Shown here in pieces: positions 9,835 to 21,387 of a stretch of 64,000 nt of DNA; within the stretch, counting starts at the first letter, position 1, and each line of letters starts with the position of its first letter. The stretch is from Oncomelania hupensis (Eukaryota > Mollusca > Gastropoda > Littorinimorpha > Pomatiopsidae). Below the pieces are notes generated by a model, which worked only from the letters and a program-made list of their open reading frames with translations, made no database searches and had not been told where the DNA came from. The position numbers and the translations under genes are program-made. The stretch spans positions 8,368,187 through 8,432,186 of the forward strand of contig CM072526.1 in the NCBI GenBank assembly GCA_036898135.1, in the 5' to 3' direction.

Positions 9835-10665
9835 GTTATAAAGAGCCTTTCCACTGTACGATGACCGATGTTTTATGGTTTTGTAAGACCTACAATGACT
9901 GTGGGGTGTCGGATAGCGCAGTGGTTGGAGCACTCGCTACTGTGTCGTAAGTTAAGCACCGCCCAGTGCGGTTAGCACTTGGATGGGTGACCGCAAAACG
10001 TGAAGTGACAAATAACAACGCCCCCAGTTGACTCAACTGTGACTGAGTACCTACTCTCTTAAGGGTGGGGAAGGTAAAGCAGCGAGGGAGAGAGATGGGC
10101 ATCACCCTCATTACGCTGGCCCAAGATAAGTGTGATCTCCAACATCACGCTCCCCTACGGTCACAAGGCTATGGGACTACCTTTACCTTTTTCTTTTTTT
10201 TTTTTTACAATGACTGTGACCTTCAACATCAACGCAAGATCGGAACATAAGCCTATATGAAATAAATAATCTATTACTTCTAAATACAACAAGTTTAAAT
10301 CTTTTATCTCTCATAGTTTAGGGCCAAGGTCACTTCGAAGTACTCATATGAACCGACTTTGGATAGCTCCTGTGACATTGACCATGGAGCAAGGTTGACC
10401 AAATGTGTGTGTCAGGAGTGTCTCATTAATATCTAATTTATGCCTCAAAGAATCATAGGTTCAATATTAACAACTTAGGGAAAAGGTGAAACTTTGAGAA
10501 AAATTGTCATTTTTAGATTAAAATTTGTTGACCCTTGACCTTCAAGTGAAGTCATTCATTCATTGATAAATTTTCGAGGTCTTGTGGATCAACCAAGTTT
10601 GGTTGTGATACATGAAATAGTTTCCGAGTACTTAGCCAATTACAGTTTGGCACAGACGGACGAAC
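9835..10665 (+). repeat. Dispersed repeat R1, split by a SINE
   Basis: R1 order is recognisable: ccactgtacgatgacc, a ttgtaagaccta block, then after the SINE gaccttcaacatcaacgcaa, tacaacaagttt, the AGGTCA-rich middle and the cacagacggacgaacggc end. Confidence 0.75.
9904..10206 (+). mobile_element. tRNA/5S-rRNA chimeric SINE
   Basis: A 303-bp insertion with a perfect 12-bp duplication acaatgactgtg (9892-9903 and 10207-10218). The first part (ggatagcgcagtggttggag) resembles a tRNA A-box region. Bases about 9949-9994 then match the internal promoter of 5S rRNA: aagttaagcacc, gcggttagcacttggatggg and gtgaccgc. A body of about 190 bp follows and ends in a T-rich tail. It would be transcribed by RNA polymerase III and copied by a partner LINE. 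The intact duplication and tail suggest a fairly recent insertion. Confidence 0.85.
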
Positions 10666-10689
10666 GGCGGTCGTAAAAACGGATTAGTA

Positions 10690-11378
10690 TATTTCAATGG
10701 CATCAACACGGACATCAAAGTACAAGGCCAATCCCTCAACACAGTGCACAGCTTCAAATATTTAGGAGCCATTGTGTCAGACAATGGGTCTCGACAGGAA
10801 GTCCTCTCCAGGATCGCACAAACAACTGCTGCCCTGACAAGGTTGAAGCCCATTTGGAAAGACAGAACCATCAGTCTACATTCCAAAGTAAGACTGCTGC
10901 GCTCTCTGGTCATCTCCATCTTCCTATATGCTTGCGAAGCATGGACCCTCACAGCAGATCTCCAACGAAGAATACAAAGCATGGAGATGAGGTGCTACAG
11001 AAGACTTCTGTGCATTTCCTATACCCAACACATCACCAACGTTGAAGTCCGACAGGCCATCACACAAGCCATTGGACAACACGATGACCTGCTCACAGTG
11101 GTGAAGAAACGGAAACTCCGATGGTATGGCCACGTCACCAGATCATCAGGCCTTGCAAAGACCATTCTGCAAGGCACAGTGCAAGGAGGTAGAAGAAGGG
11201 GGAGACCGAAAAAGAGGTGGGAGGACAACATTCGAGAATGGACTGGTTTGACACTGAGCGAAGCCATGAGGGCTGCTGAGGACAGAGAAAGATGGAGTAT
11301 GCTGGTTAAGCGATCATCTGTGGTGCCCCTACGACCTTCGGGTTATGGGACAGGATAGGATAGGATAGGATATTTCAT
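10690..11378 (+). pseudogene. LINE C-terminal fragment (KRWEDNI family)
   Basis: 5'-truncated copy of the LINE family at 44200-46074. The frame 10744-11358 is open for 204 codons and starts within the thumb/connection region (FKYLG, SDNGSRQEVLSRIAQTTAAL), then shows LRWYGHVTR, GRRRGRPKKRWEDNIREW and a C-terminus just before a (GGATA)n tail at 11353-11372. There is no RT catalytic core or endonuclease, so it is not functional. The open frame shows it is younger than the 9.6-kb fragment. Confidence 0.85.
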
Positions 11379-11769
11379 TGCTAAGAGATTACTTATATTC
11401 GCTTATATATTCACAAATGGTTTTGCGTGTAAGATTTGCAAATTTGTAATCTAAACATCGTGTCCGGCTGTTCAAAAGGTCGTCTAGTTTATTTCCTTTA
11501 GAATTGAGGCACAGGCGCCCAAAAGATTAACGCAAGACGGACGTGCTCCCGATCCAAAGCGTTGTGAATTAACCAGGCGGTAGTATTGTGAGTCTGTAAT
11601 GTTGAGTTGCGCCTAGATTGGCAAAGTGATGTTCTGGAAAAACCTAAGTCTACACTCTTATTTCAGAGCTTTGACCTTAATAACGTGAGTTAATACACTA
11701 ATCTATGATCCTACTGTAGTGGTGTTGGAGAGAAGAAGATAAAGTGGTGGAGGCTAGGGTGATGAAGAA

Positions 11770-11800
<31 letters not shown>

Positions 11801-12346
11801 CCTCTCTCTCTCTCTCTCACTCTCTCTCTCTCCCCCCAACGCCAGTTCGATGATGACCGTTGAAAGTTTTATTCTCAAAGTGCATCATACTAAGAGAGCG
11901 CAACAGGCAATGCTCGAGTCGAACAACCCTTATCTGCTGCGTTGTGCCCTGTGCTCCGTTGTGCTGTGTTGTGCCTCTTGCTCTCTCGAGTGTGTGTCTG
12001 TCCCGAAATCTTTGCACGGCCGCGCTTTTATGTGTGCGCGCGGACCGTACTGAGACTACTGCTTAACGCGTGCTGTGCGCCACAGAATGTTCGGCTCTCG
12101 CGGTAATTTGTTTTAGTTGTTAATCTTTATTTTACATATAAGGCTTGAAACGCCAACGAATACTATACAAATTATATATGGGCGGAAACGCGGAAATACG
12201 ACCTTTCTACTGATATAATAGGCCTAATATCGGACCTATCTGCTATGAAATAAAAATAATACCCAATGAGGGAGTCGGCTGCTGCTCTTAAGCATTTCAC
12301 AACTCTAAACTCATAACAACTCTTTAATTTAATACAATTATAAATA
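11379..12346. other. Unassigned sequence with a CT microsatellite
   Basis: No gene or known repeat recognised except (CT)n at about 11770-11835. Two overlapping plus-strand frames near 11850-12066 look like chance. Confidence 0.4.
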
Positions 12347-12786
12347 ACTAGTGGTTTTTGTACCCTGGCAAGCCAGGGTACACAGGTTGCTGTTTAAAAT
12401 GTAGACAGAAAGACAACTGTTGTCTGCGAGTTTCATTTGGACGATGATACCTCCCCATATCCCCCTTGATACCTCACCTTACCCCCTCCCCCCTGATATC
12501 TCCCCGTCCCCCACCCCTCCATGATGCCTCATCATACCCCCTTGATACCTCCCCGAAACCATTTGATACCTCCCCATACCCCCTTGATACCTTCCGTACC
12601 CCCCTTGTAACCTACCTGTACCCTCCTTGATACTTCCCCGTCGATCGTTTCACAGGTATGGATGAAAGGAATCGACCATCACCATACCCCCTTATATATA
12701 CCCGTATCCCCGTTATGCCTGCCCATTCCCCTTTAAACCTACCCGTAGCCCCCTTTTTTCTACACGTACCACCCCATCCCGATCCT

Positions 12787-12860
<74 letters not shown>

Positions 12861-12975
12861 TTGAATATAGAATAATACAAATAGAAATCATAAAAAACAC
12901 CAAGGTTTTAAAATAAAATTTAATATAAGATATTATAACTATTATTATAATAATAATTATTATTATTAGTTTATT
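12347..12975. repeat. Dispersed repeat R3, copy 2
   Basis: Same order as 1896-2880: actagtggtttttgtaccct start, cccccttgatacct units, (AAT)n at about 12789-12860, then an aacaccaaggttttaaa block. It lacks the SINE, giving the empty site ggaatcgaccatcacc near 12670. Confidence 0.8.
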
Positions 12976-13027
12976 AATAACAACCTTGACCCCACTCGTG
13001 ACCTCCTGCATATCTGATCAAACAACC

Positions 13028-13512
13028 CAAAGTTGTTGCATATTATGGGTTAATATAAACAGCCATTCCACCTTAGAATGACCTATTTTTGTATGTTTTT
13101 GCAAGGTCTAAAATGATCTTGACCTTCAAGATCAACGCAAAAACGGAACACATATGAAAGATCAATCTATCATCTCTAAATACAACAAGTTTGGACTTCA
13201 TATATCTCATATTTTAGGGTCAAGGTTACTTCAAAGAACTTATACTAACCGACTTTGGACAGTGAGGTTGACCCAATTTGCATAGTATGTGTGTCTCATT
13301 GATGTCTATCATGCATCAAAGAATCAAAAGTTCAATATTAATCATCTAGAAAAAACAAAGTGAAATTGTGTGAAACATTGTCGTACTTTGATTGACCTAA
13401 AGTGAAATCATTCATTCACTGATCATTTATGAAGTCTCATGAGTATACATGATCTTATCACGTTTGGTTGTGATAGTTCAAATAGGTTCTGAGCAAAACT
13501 AGATAGTAGGAT
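13028..13512 (+). repeat. Dispersed repeat R1, left part
   Basis: R1 sequence from the ttgttgcatattatgggtta block through the aaggtcaagg-type middle up to gttctgagcaaaac, cut by the LINE fragment at 13513. Confidence 0.7.
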
Positions 13513-14105
13513 CATTACATTACATTACATGGTTATTGCTTTAGGTCCAGCGGACTCTTCCGAGCCAAATCAGGACCAGAAAAGTGAAAGAGGACCCACC
13601 CCTGATCCGCATAAAAGATCTGCCGAAACAACCCGAGTGGTAACACTGAAGGCACTCCACCAGCCGGTCACTTTACAATAAAGACATTCCACGCAGGGTA
13701 CGCTGAGGCTATACTCTAATTTATCGAAACCCCGTTTACAAAAACAAAATAGAATACAAACATCATTATACAATATTAACAAAACATACATATAAAATGC
13801 CTACACTGCTAAATAATAACATCATAGGAAGCCCCAGTGACCACCTGGCAGAAAGCGTCCAATAATCCCAAGCTGATCCAACAGACCTCGTACACAAATG
13901 AGGGGTATTGTCCCGGAAGAGTTTTCAAGAAAAAAGGTAGGTGACTGGTATAGCGAAGAAGAAGATAGTATAGTAGATTGATAGAACAGAGTAGGAATGA
14001 GAAAGAACAAAGGAGAAAGACAGCGACAGTGAGAATTTAAGGCACTACATTTCCAGAAAGTGGGGATACTATTTATACTGAAACCCCCGGCACCCCCACT
14101 GGGGA
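13513..14105 (-). mobile_element. 5'-truncated LINE 3' end, (TGTAA)n tail
   Basis: On the minus strand this ends in (TGTAA)n (plus strand attacattacattacat). Next to the tail is the block ggtccagcggactc...gagccaaatcaggacc, which is also found beside the tails of the LINEs at 54907 and 59225, so it is the 3' UTR of that family. Flanks gtaggatca / gtagggtca look like a slightly decayed target duplication. No open coding frame of the RT remains. Confidence 0.65.
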
Positions 14106-14370
14106 GTAGGGTCATACAATAGTGTATTAATCCACTTGCAAGTTTTGCAAAGACAGACGGCGGATAAACAGACGGACATGTTTTTGTAAAATATCATTTT
14201 TGGACTATTTAGGACTCGTCTTGCACAGATTTGCAAAAATCTGAAATTAATTAATTAATTTATTTAAATTTTTTTTGTGGGGGAGAGGGGTGGCGTAGGT
14301 GGGGGGTGGGAGGAAGGGTGAGTTACAAAGACTCACATTGCTATGCATGTGAGTAAATAAAACGTGTCTT
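14106..14370 (+). repeat. Dispersed repeat R1, right part
   Basis: Continues R1 after the LINE fragment: ccacttgcaagttttgcaaag, cagacggcgg, ggactatttaggactcg, a G-rich stretch and tgctatgcatgtgagt. Confidence 0.7.
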
Positions 14371-14600
14371 CGAAGCAAGCAAATGGAAATCTTTTGTTAG
14401 CAGTGGAAAGTGTTACTGTAAACACGTACCTTGTCTTGTAAAACTGCCGTGGACAGTGTCTTGCAAGCAAGAGAACGTGTTTTGTAAGCACTGAAAAGCG
14501 TTCTGTAATTCATCAATGCAGCTTGTATTTAAATTATTTTACTAGCCATCAGTACCGCAGTATAATATAATTTAAACTTTAGCATCCAAACAGGGCTTAC
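14371..14600. other. Intron 11 start region
   Basis: Sequence following exon 11 in the gene direction. It contains four degenerate repeats around gcaagcaaatggaaa / cttgcaagcaagagaac. Nothing coding. Confidence 0.3.
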
Positions 14601-14915
14601 GTATAGTGGTGATATGGGTGGTGGTAGTCGTGGCGTCAGTGCAGAAGCGGCAGGTCTTTCTGCAGAACACTCTAGCCCAGTTGGTGTCGTGGCAGAAGCC
14701 GGTGACATTCAGCTGTGAACAGTCCATGCCGAATCCCACGTAGTCAATGCAGCTGTGGGGGTCGATGGTGGTTATGGTTGGATGGGTAGGATGGATGGTG
14801 GTGGCTGGTGGGGCTGTGTGAGACATGGTGGCGGTGTCTGTGTGCGAGGTAGCCGTAGTCTGCGATGGAGCGTGGGTAGTTGAGGCATGTGTTGCTGGTT
14901 TCGTTGAGTGATCAC
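14601..14915 (-). CDS. ShKT gene exon 11: Thr-rich linker, divergent module, Thr tail
   Basis: 315 nt, the largest exon. The acceptor is tttacccag and the donor C|GTAAGC, phase 1-1. A linker of about 45 residues dominated by Thr, His, Pro and Ala precedes one six-Cys module with spacing x9-x8-x9-x3-x2 (starts CIDYVGFGMDC, ends CRKTCRFC). A short poly-Thr stretch follows the module. It shares C-R-K-T-C with exon 10, which separates these two from classes A and B. The linker suits O-glycosylation. Confidence 0.8.
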
Positions 14916-15029
14916 CTGGGTAAAGTTGAAAAAACACTCCATCATTATTAGCTTTTGCTTCATTCGAAGAGAAACCCAGTGAAATCATGATTACAACCAT
15001 CATCCCTCGTCATCAAATTGAATCACCAT

Positions 15030-15080
15030 CATCATCGTCGTGTGTGTGTGTGTTGGTGTGTGCGTGTGTGTGTAGCCAAG
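15030..15080. repeat. (GT)n microsatellite
   Basis: Run of gtgtgtgtgt with small interruptions in the intron between exons 10 and 11. Confidence 0.8.
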
Positions 15081-15194
15081 AAATGTGTGTTCGTGTTAAT
15101 TTGAACCTGTTATCTGCTATAAAATATGGAATGTCTGCCTGTCATCTGCTATGAAAAAATGGATTGTGGTTGACACAAGTCTGCCTGACATAAG

Positions 15195-15720
15195 CAATAG
15201 AATATAGACTGCTGTTGGCAAAAGTGTGCCTGTTATCTGCTATTGAATATAGATTGCTGTTGGCAAAAGTCTGCCTGTTATCTATTATAGAACATAGACT
15301 GCTGTTGGCAAAAGTCTGTCTGTTATCTGCTATAGAATATACACTGCTGTTGGCAAAAGTCAGTCTGATATCTGCTATAGAATATAGACTGCTGTTGGCA
15401 AAGGTGTCCTGTTATCTGCTATAGAATATAGACTGCTGTTGGCAAAAGTCTGCCTGTTATCTGCTATAGAATATAGACTGCTGTTGGCAAAAGTGTGCCT
15501 GATATCTGCTATAGAATATAGACTGCTGTTGGCAAAAGTCAGTCTGTTATCTGCTATAGAATATAGACTGCTGTTGGCAAAAGTCAGTCTGTTATCTGCT
15601 ATAGAATATAGACTGCTGTTGGCAAAAGTCTGCATGTTATCTGCTATAGAATATAGTCTGCTGTTGGCAAAAGTGTGCCTGTTATCTGCTATAGAATATA
15701 GACTGCTGTTTGCCTGTCAT
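15195..15720. repeat. 45-bp minisatellite
   Basis: About 11-12 units, each containing tgctgttggcaaaagtctgc and ctgttatctgctatagaata. Because 45 is a multiple of three, frames on both strands stay open with a 15-residue period; these are artefacts of the array. Confidence 0.95.
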
Positions 15721-15839
15721 ATACTATATAATGTAGACTGCTGTTGGTAAATGTCTGCCGTCCTGGAAGACAATGGAATCCAGGTGGCTTGCAACTCTAA
15801 CGACTAAGCTGTTGTGACGCGTAAAACATAAGTCAATCA

Positions 15840-16170
15840 GGAATAATATAGAAACAGCACCACTAATTGCAAACACCACCACCACTAATTGCAAACATCA
15901 CCATCACTAACAACAAACACCACCAACAATTACCACAACCACAGCAATCAACAACAACGCTAACCATCCAATCATAAAAACCGCCACTACCACCAAACAA
16001 TAACTACCAACAACACATCCACAGAATCTAACCACGAACGGCAACAGCAGCCACCACCAACAAACAACAGCAACGCGTACCACCATCAACAATCATCCAT
16101 ACACGCCAAATAACACCTAACTACCACAACCGCTAACAGCCACCAACCGACACTCGTATCATTGCCACCA
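15840..16170. repeat. CA/CAA-rich simple sequence
   Basis: Degenerate caccaccactaattgcaaac and acaacaac units, strongly A/C biased. Intron 10 of the ShKT gene. Confidence 0.6.
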
Positions 16171-16202
16171 TCACAAGCAACAACATAAAGCGCTATACTG
16201 AC

Positions 16203-16376
16203 CAACGCAGAAGCCGCAAGTCTTGCGACAGACGATATGTGCGTAGCTGAGCTTGCATTGTTCATGGTGACAATGCAGGCCGTGAGCCACGAGATCCACA
16301 CACCCGGTCGTCGTTGATGCTGCAGTGGCCGTTGTTGTTGCTGCAGTGGCTGTCGTTGTTGCTGCAGTGGCGGCCA
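16203..16376 (-). CDS. ShKT gene exon 10: Ala/Thr linker plus divergent module
   Basis: 174 nt, acceptor tttgatag, donor G|GTCAGT, phase 1-1. About 26 residues of repeated Ala-Ala-Thr-Thr-Thr units (a small internal 24-bp repeat of gcagcaacaacgacagccac type) precede a module with Cys spacing x9-x4-x8-x3-x2; it has the shortest Cys2-Cys3 loop of the set. It begins CVDLVAHGLHC and ends CRKTCGFC. The acceptor lies inside the last unit of the 60-bp minisatellite. Confidence 0.8.
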
Positions 16377-17390
16377 CTATCAAATATTCCATAGCCATTG
16401 AGACATTTTGTGTACAACTTAACGGGTACTAAAATTATACCCAAGTTCCATATCCATTGAGATATTTTGTGTATAACTTAACTGGTACTAAAATTATACC
16501 AAATATTCCACATTCATTGACACATTTTGTGTACAACTTAACGGGTACTAAAATTATACCAAATATTCCACATCCATTGACACATTTTATGTACAACTTA
16601 ACGGGTACTAAAATTATACCCAAGTTCCATATCCATTGAGATATTTTGAGTATAACTTAACTGGTACTAAAATTATACCAAATATTCCACATTCATTGAC
16701 ACATTTTGTGTACAACTTAACGGGTACTAAAATTATACCAAATATTCCACATCCATTGACACATTTTATATACAACTTAACGGGTACTAAAATTATACCC
16801 AAGTTCCATATCCATTGAGACATTTTGTGTACAACTTAACGGGTACTAAAATTATACCAACTATTCCATATCCATTGACACATTTTGTGTACAACTTAAC
16901 GGGTACTTACATTATACCAACTATTCCATATCCATTGACACATTTTGTGTACAACTTAACGGGTACTTAAATTATACCAACTATTCCATATCCATTGACA
17001 CATTTTGTGTACAACTTAACGGGTACTAAAATTATACCAAATATTCCATAGCCATTGACACATTTTGTGTACAACTTAACGGGTACTAAAATTATACCAA
17101 CTATTCCATATCCATTGACACATTTTGTGTACAACTTAACGGGTACTAAAATTATACCAAATATTCCATATCCATTGACACATTTTGTGTACAACTTAAC
17201 GGGTACTAAAATTATACCAAATATTCCATAGCCATTGACACATTTTGTGTACAACTTAACGGGTACTAAAATTATACCAAATATGCCATAGCCATTGACA
17301 CATTTTGTGTGCAACTTAACGGGTACTTAAATTATACCAAATATTCCATATCCATTGACACATTTTTTTTTACAAACAAACGGGTACTAC
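16377..17390. repeat. 60-bp minisatellite with 180-bp higher order
   Basis: About 16-17 units containing ccattgacacattttgtgta and aacttaacgggtactaaaat. Units at 16441-16620 and 16621-16800 form two nearly identical 180-bp triplets marked by gagatatttt and ccaagttcc variants. The array ends exactly at the acceptor of exon 10. Confidence 0.95.
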
Positions 17391-17904
17391 ATGCTAAAGT
17401 ACAGTTAAAAGATTTTCCTGAAACCTTTCTGTCGTTTTTTCCGGGCCAGCTTGATGAGGGCGGTTTCCATCTCCTCTCCCTCGCTGTTTACCTTCCTTCC
17501 CCCTTTGTAAAGGAGGCAGGAACCCATTCTGTGTAGACTGGAGTGTATAGTTCGCTATTTCATGTTTCGTGTCTGTCAGCGGCTGCATCCCAGTAGTCTA
17601 CTAAAATTTCCCCATCCAAGTATTAACCGCGCTCAAGGTTGTTTAAAGGGACTCAAGACCACACACGCCAGCGTTACACATCTTTTTTACATTCACAGTG
17701 AGCGCTGCCCCACCGCAACAAGTAACATTAAGCCAAATAACCTCTTTCAAAAGTATCGTTTTATATAAATGGATAATAAATGTGTTTGTGTGCCTATTGA
17801 TAGCAGCAACAGTGGGGGTGAAAACAGCATCGTCACCAAAGTGCGGATAGTAGGCACAGTGGTTTATTTACAAAACGAGTTCGAGACGCTTACAATTCCA
17901 AGTT
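17391..17904. other. Unassigned sequence
   Basis: No gene, RNA or repeat recognised. Short plus-strand frames here have no support. Confidence 0.3.
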
Positions 17905-17955
<51 letters not shown>

Positions 17956-18400
17956 AATAGGCCGTGAAGCCTTTATACGTCCCATCGCAGTTATCATTTG
18001 ATATCGATTACAGGTCAGGTTTTTTGGCATGTAATAAATTTACCTAAATTATTCATCAAAGCTTCTAAATAATAGCCTACTTCAAATTTTGGTAGTTTAT
18101 CTATTTGATTTTTGAATGAATTAGTACTATTAAGGTATTTTAGATTAGTAGGAAGATTGTTCCAAAGATTTGCAACTCTGTTACTAAAAACATTTTTCCG
18201 AAGGTTAGTTCTTGCATACTGGATAAAAATTTTGCCCTCACTAAGTCGTGTTATATTACAATCAGGTGATGCAAAGAAATAGTTCCATGAGAGGTCATTT
18301 ATATAGTTAAATATTTTATAAGTTTCAATTAAATCTCCTCTTAAACATCTTCCCTTGAGAGAATGTAAGTTTAAATATAATAACCTTTCACCGTCATCGT
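17905..18400 (-). pseudogene. CR1-like LINE 3' end, 128-codon open fragment
   Basis: The minus strand from 18398 to the TGA at 18015-18017 is open. It has the C-terminal LINE signature: RCLRGDLIETYKIF near its start, NRVANLWNNLPTNL later and FKNQIDKL before the end. These match the arrangement RGDLIE..YKI / R..WN.LP / FK..LD of CR1-type RT C-termini. The tail is (CTA)n (plus strand tag repeats, 17905-17955). It is 5'-truncated and has no RT core. It has no start codon of its own, so it is easily missed. Confidence 0.75.
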
Positions 18401-18419
18401 TCCAGCGGAAAGACGTTTA

Positions 18420-18660
18420 CAGTAAATCTGAAGCGAGAGCAAAGATCACGCCTCCTCCGATTAGTACGAATAGCGCCAACATGCGTCAGTGGTCCTAATC
18501 AAATGACAGTGAGGTACAGGCAATGGGCACTGTCCTCATTAATCTGGTCATGAGAAAAGGGATATCTCTAATGACCTCCCCTGCCACCTTGTCTTTCTTA
18601 ACCAATGTTGACGGGAAATTTTGCTTTTTATCACTTTACTTAATAAATAAATAAATAAAT
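18420..18660 (+). mobile_element. SINE-like element with shared core and ATAA tail
   Basis: Contains aatgggcactgtcctcatta..ctggtcatgaga and acctcccctgccacctt, which line up with the body of the 9904 SINE (gatgggcatcaccctcatta..ctggcccaaga, acgctcccctacgg). It ends in taataaataaataaat. The head is not clearly tRNA-like. Confidence 0.4.
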
Positions 18661-18682
18661 GTTGGAGGAGGAGAAGTGGCAG

Positions 18683-18689
<7 letters not shown>

Positions 18690-18712
<23 letters not shown>
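18690..18712. repeat. (GAA)n microsatellite
   Basis: Short run of gaagaagaag. Confidence 0.85.
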
Positions 18713-18713
<1 letters not shown>

Positions 18714-18902
18714 TCGGAGAACGAAAGAAAACAAAGAAATATGATGATAAATATGATGATGCTGTTACGTATTGTTTGATTGAGATGTACAATATCATTT
18801 TTAATAATGTTGTTATGATTATTATGCTCTTTTTATGAGCACTATACTCGTCTGTTCCTTTACCAGATTCTTTTATTGTTTGAATTTACAAGTCAAATGT
18901 TT

Positions 18903-19850
18903 GAAGGTATGACTGTGATGCATGCCATGACTGTGATGCATGTCATGACTGTGATACATGACATGACTGTGATACATGCCATGACTGTGATACATGCCAT
19001 GACTGTGATACATGACATGACTGTGATGCATGCCATGACTGTGATGCATGCCATGACTGTGATGCATGCCATGACTGTGATGCATGACATGACTGTGATA
19101 CATGACATGACTGTGATACATGACATGACTGTGATGCATGCCATGACTGTGATGCATGACATGACTGTGATACATGACATGACTGTGATACATGACATGA
19201 CTGTGATGCATGCCATGACTGTGATGCATGACATGACTGTGATACATGACATGACTGTGATACATGCCATGACTGTGATACATGCCATGACTGTGATACA
19301 TGACATGACTGTGATACATGACATGACTGTGATACATGACATGACTGTGATACATGACATGACTGTGATGCATGCCATGACTGTGATACATGCCATGACT
19401 GTGATGCATGCCATGACTGTGATGCATGCCATGACTGTGATGCATGCCATGACTATGATACATGACATGACTACATGACATGACTGTGATACATGACATG
19501 ACTGTGATACATGACATGACTGTGATACATGCAATGACTGTGATACATGCCATGACTGTGATGCATGAAATGACTGTGATGCATGACATGACTGATGCAT
19601 GGCATGACTGTGATACATGACATGACTGTGATATATGACATGACATGACTGTGATACATGACATGACTGTGATATATGACATGACATGACTGTGATACAT
19701 GACACGACTGTGATACATGAAATGACTGTGATACATGAAATGATTGTGATGAATGACATGTACCGCGATACATGACATGACCGTGATACATGAAATGACT
19801 AATACATGCCATGACTGTGATGCATGACATGACTGTGTGTAACAGCAGAA
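18903..19850. repeat. 18-bp satellite, block 1
   Basis: About 50 units of catgactgtgatgcatgc / catgactgtgatacatga. The distal part (after 19600) is more degenerate, with gatatatgacatgacatgac variants. All three frames on both strands stay open for up to 330 codons because of the period; none is a gene. Confidence 0.95.
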
Positions 19851-21387
19851 ATAGTGACGACACAATGTAAGAAATTAGCTTAGCGCAAAATAGATACCAT
19901 CGAATGAAACTGGACATTAATTCAACAGTTATCTAAAACGCAGCACACACATGTCAAATTAACTTCCTTGAGACAGTCACACCGACAGCCGCTCCAGATA
20001 CCATCTAACAGACTTAGCAATCCAAGACTAAATGGCATACTTAAGTCAAAACTGACCATAACCTCGTCCCCGTTAAATAGCCTACTTCACTGTGACCAGA
20101 GTAACTGAGACACTAAGTAGCCTAGGCTCCACGTAATCGTTATTGCATCTATTCTCCACTCTACCCCTGACACTCCAATCAAGGATAATTATAGTGTCTG
20201 GTAACTAGGATAGGGTGAAAAATATTCCAAATAAAACCGTAAAATCCCGTATATGCGAGATTGACGAAAACGAGAGCTAAACGATTGGTCAGAAGACTAC
20301 TAGGAACTCTTGCATATCTTTGGGGACCAAATCTCAGCTGGTCAGTCGCCAACGAACTGCCCAGCTGCGAGGGTCTACTAAAGGAACAAACTGCAGTGTC
20401 CGTCTATCTCCATCTCATCAAGAGAGTGCTAGAGACGTAACAGACGATTTCACGAGGCCCAGAGTCTACAAGTAAGATAACACTAGTAGTTTTGATATGT
20501 GTATGTTTATTTTATATTGATTGCCATGTAGTAATAATATGTTCTTGATATATATATCGTTACAGAAACAGATTATTGTTTCTGAGACAGTATGCATGTG
20601 GATTGATGTATCTTAGCCTTAAGATTCGAATCGAATTGTGCATATGGGAACCTTGCAGGTGTCTGATGCTATGGACACTTTGCAGAGGAGACCGCACACG
20701 CATATCTAACGAGAATATTGTAGCCAGAGCTCCGACTTTTACAGGAGAACAACCAGGATTCCACCTGGCCACGTCCGAACCCCGCAGCTACAAGAGCAAC
20801 CCGACTCACCCGCTCAACCTGAGAGGCAAGACTTCTCAGACGGACCCAAGCACTCTCACCGCCAGAGCAGCTAAGTCACCCGCAAATGAACTGAGTCCTA
20901 CCCTCGAGAAACCTAGAAGACCACTAGAACATTTAGTAAACTCCGAACAGTGAAAATCGTAACCGCAGTTAGCACAGGATGAAGAAAACCTGCTAAAAAA
21001 CTTTCCCAGCACGTTGAACTATATTAATTATTAATTTACCGGTTAATGCAGAAATGTTAAAGTTTGTGTTGAATATATAAAAAGTGAAATTACATACATA
21101 CGACTGGTGTCATTCTATTTGTATTGTTGTGTAGCTATTAGTTTTCTTCTCTCGAGACATAATAATCTAGTCTTTTGATTAGTCATCACCGGTTCTCAAG
21201 TTGAGCCAAATGATACTAAAAATCCCGAGAACAAATATAAATTTTATGTGACCCAAGTGCCGTGATCTGTCTCTCACACAACTTCGGAATTCTGGTAAAA
21301 GAACGATCGATAGTGGTAGCACATCGCCCATCTATCATTAAGTCTTACCCCCTAATAAGATAAACGTATCTTCCCCAGAATATCATC
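19851..21387. other. Unassigned intron sequence
   Basis: 1.5 kb between the two satellite blocks. The plus-strand frame 20576-20953 (125 codons, Thr/Pro/Arg-rich) has no recognisable domain. A block gaatatataaaaagtgaaattac near 21073 has a TATA-like run. The region may be a degraded element, but I cannot name one. Confidence 0.3.

Noticed and set aside
18873..19917. Very long open frames (up to 330 codons) of His/Met/Ser/Val repeats on both strands
   Set aside because: They are produced by the 18-bp satellite, whose period keeps every frame open; no start context, splice signals or domain.
20576..20953. 125-codon plus frame as a possible gene
   Set aside because: No domain, no splice partners and no homologue recognisable by eye; kept only as an unassigned frame.
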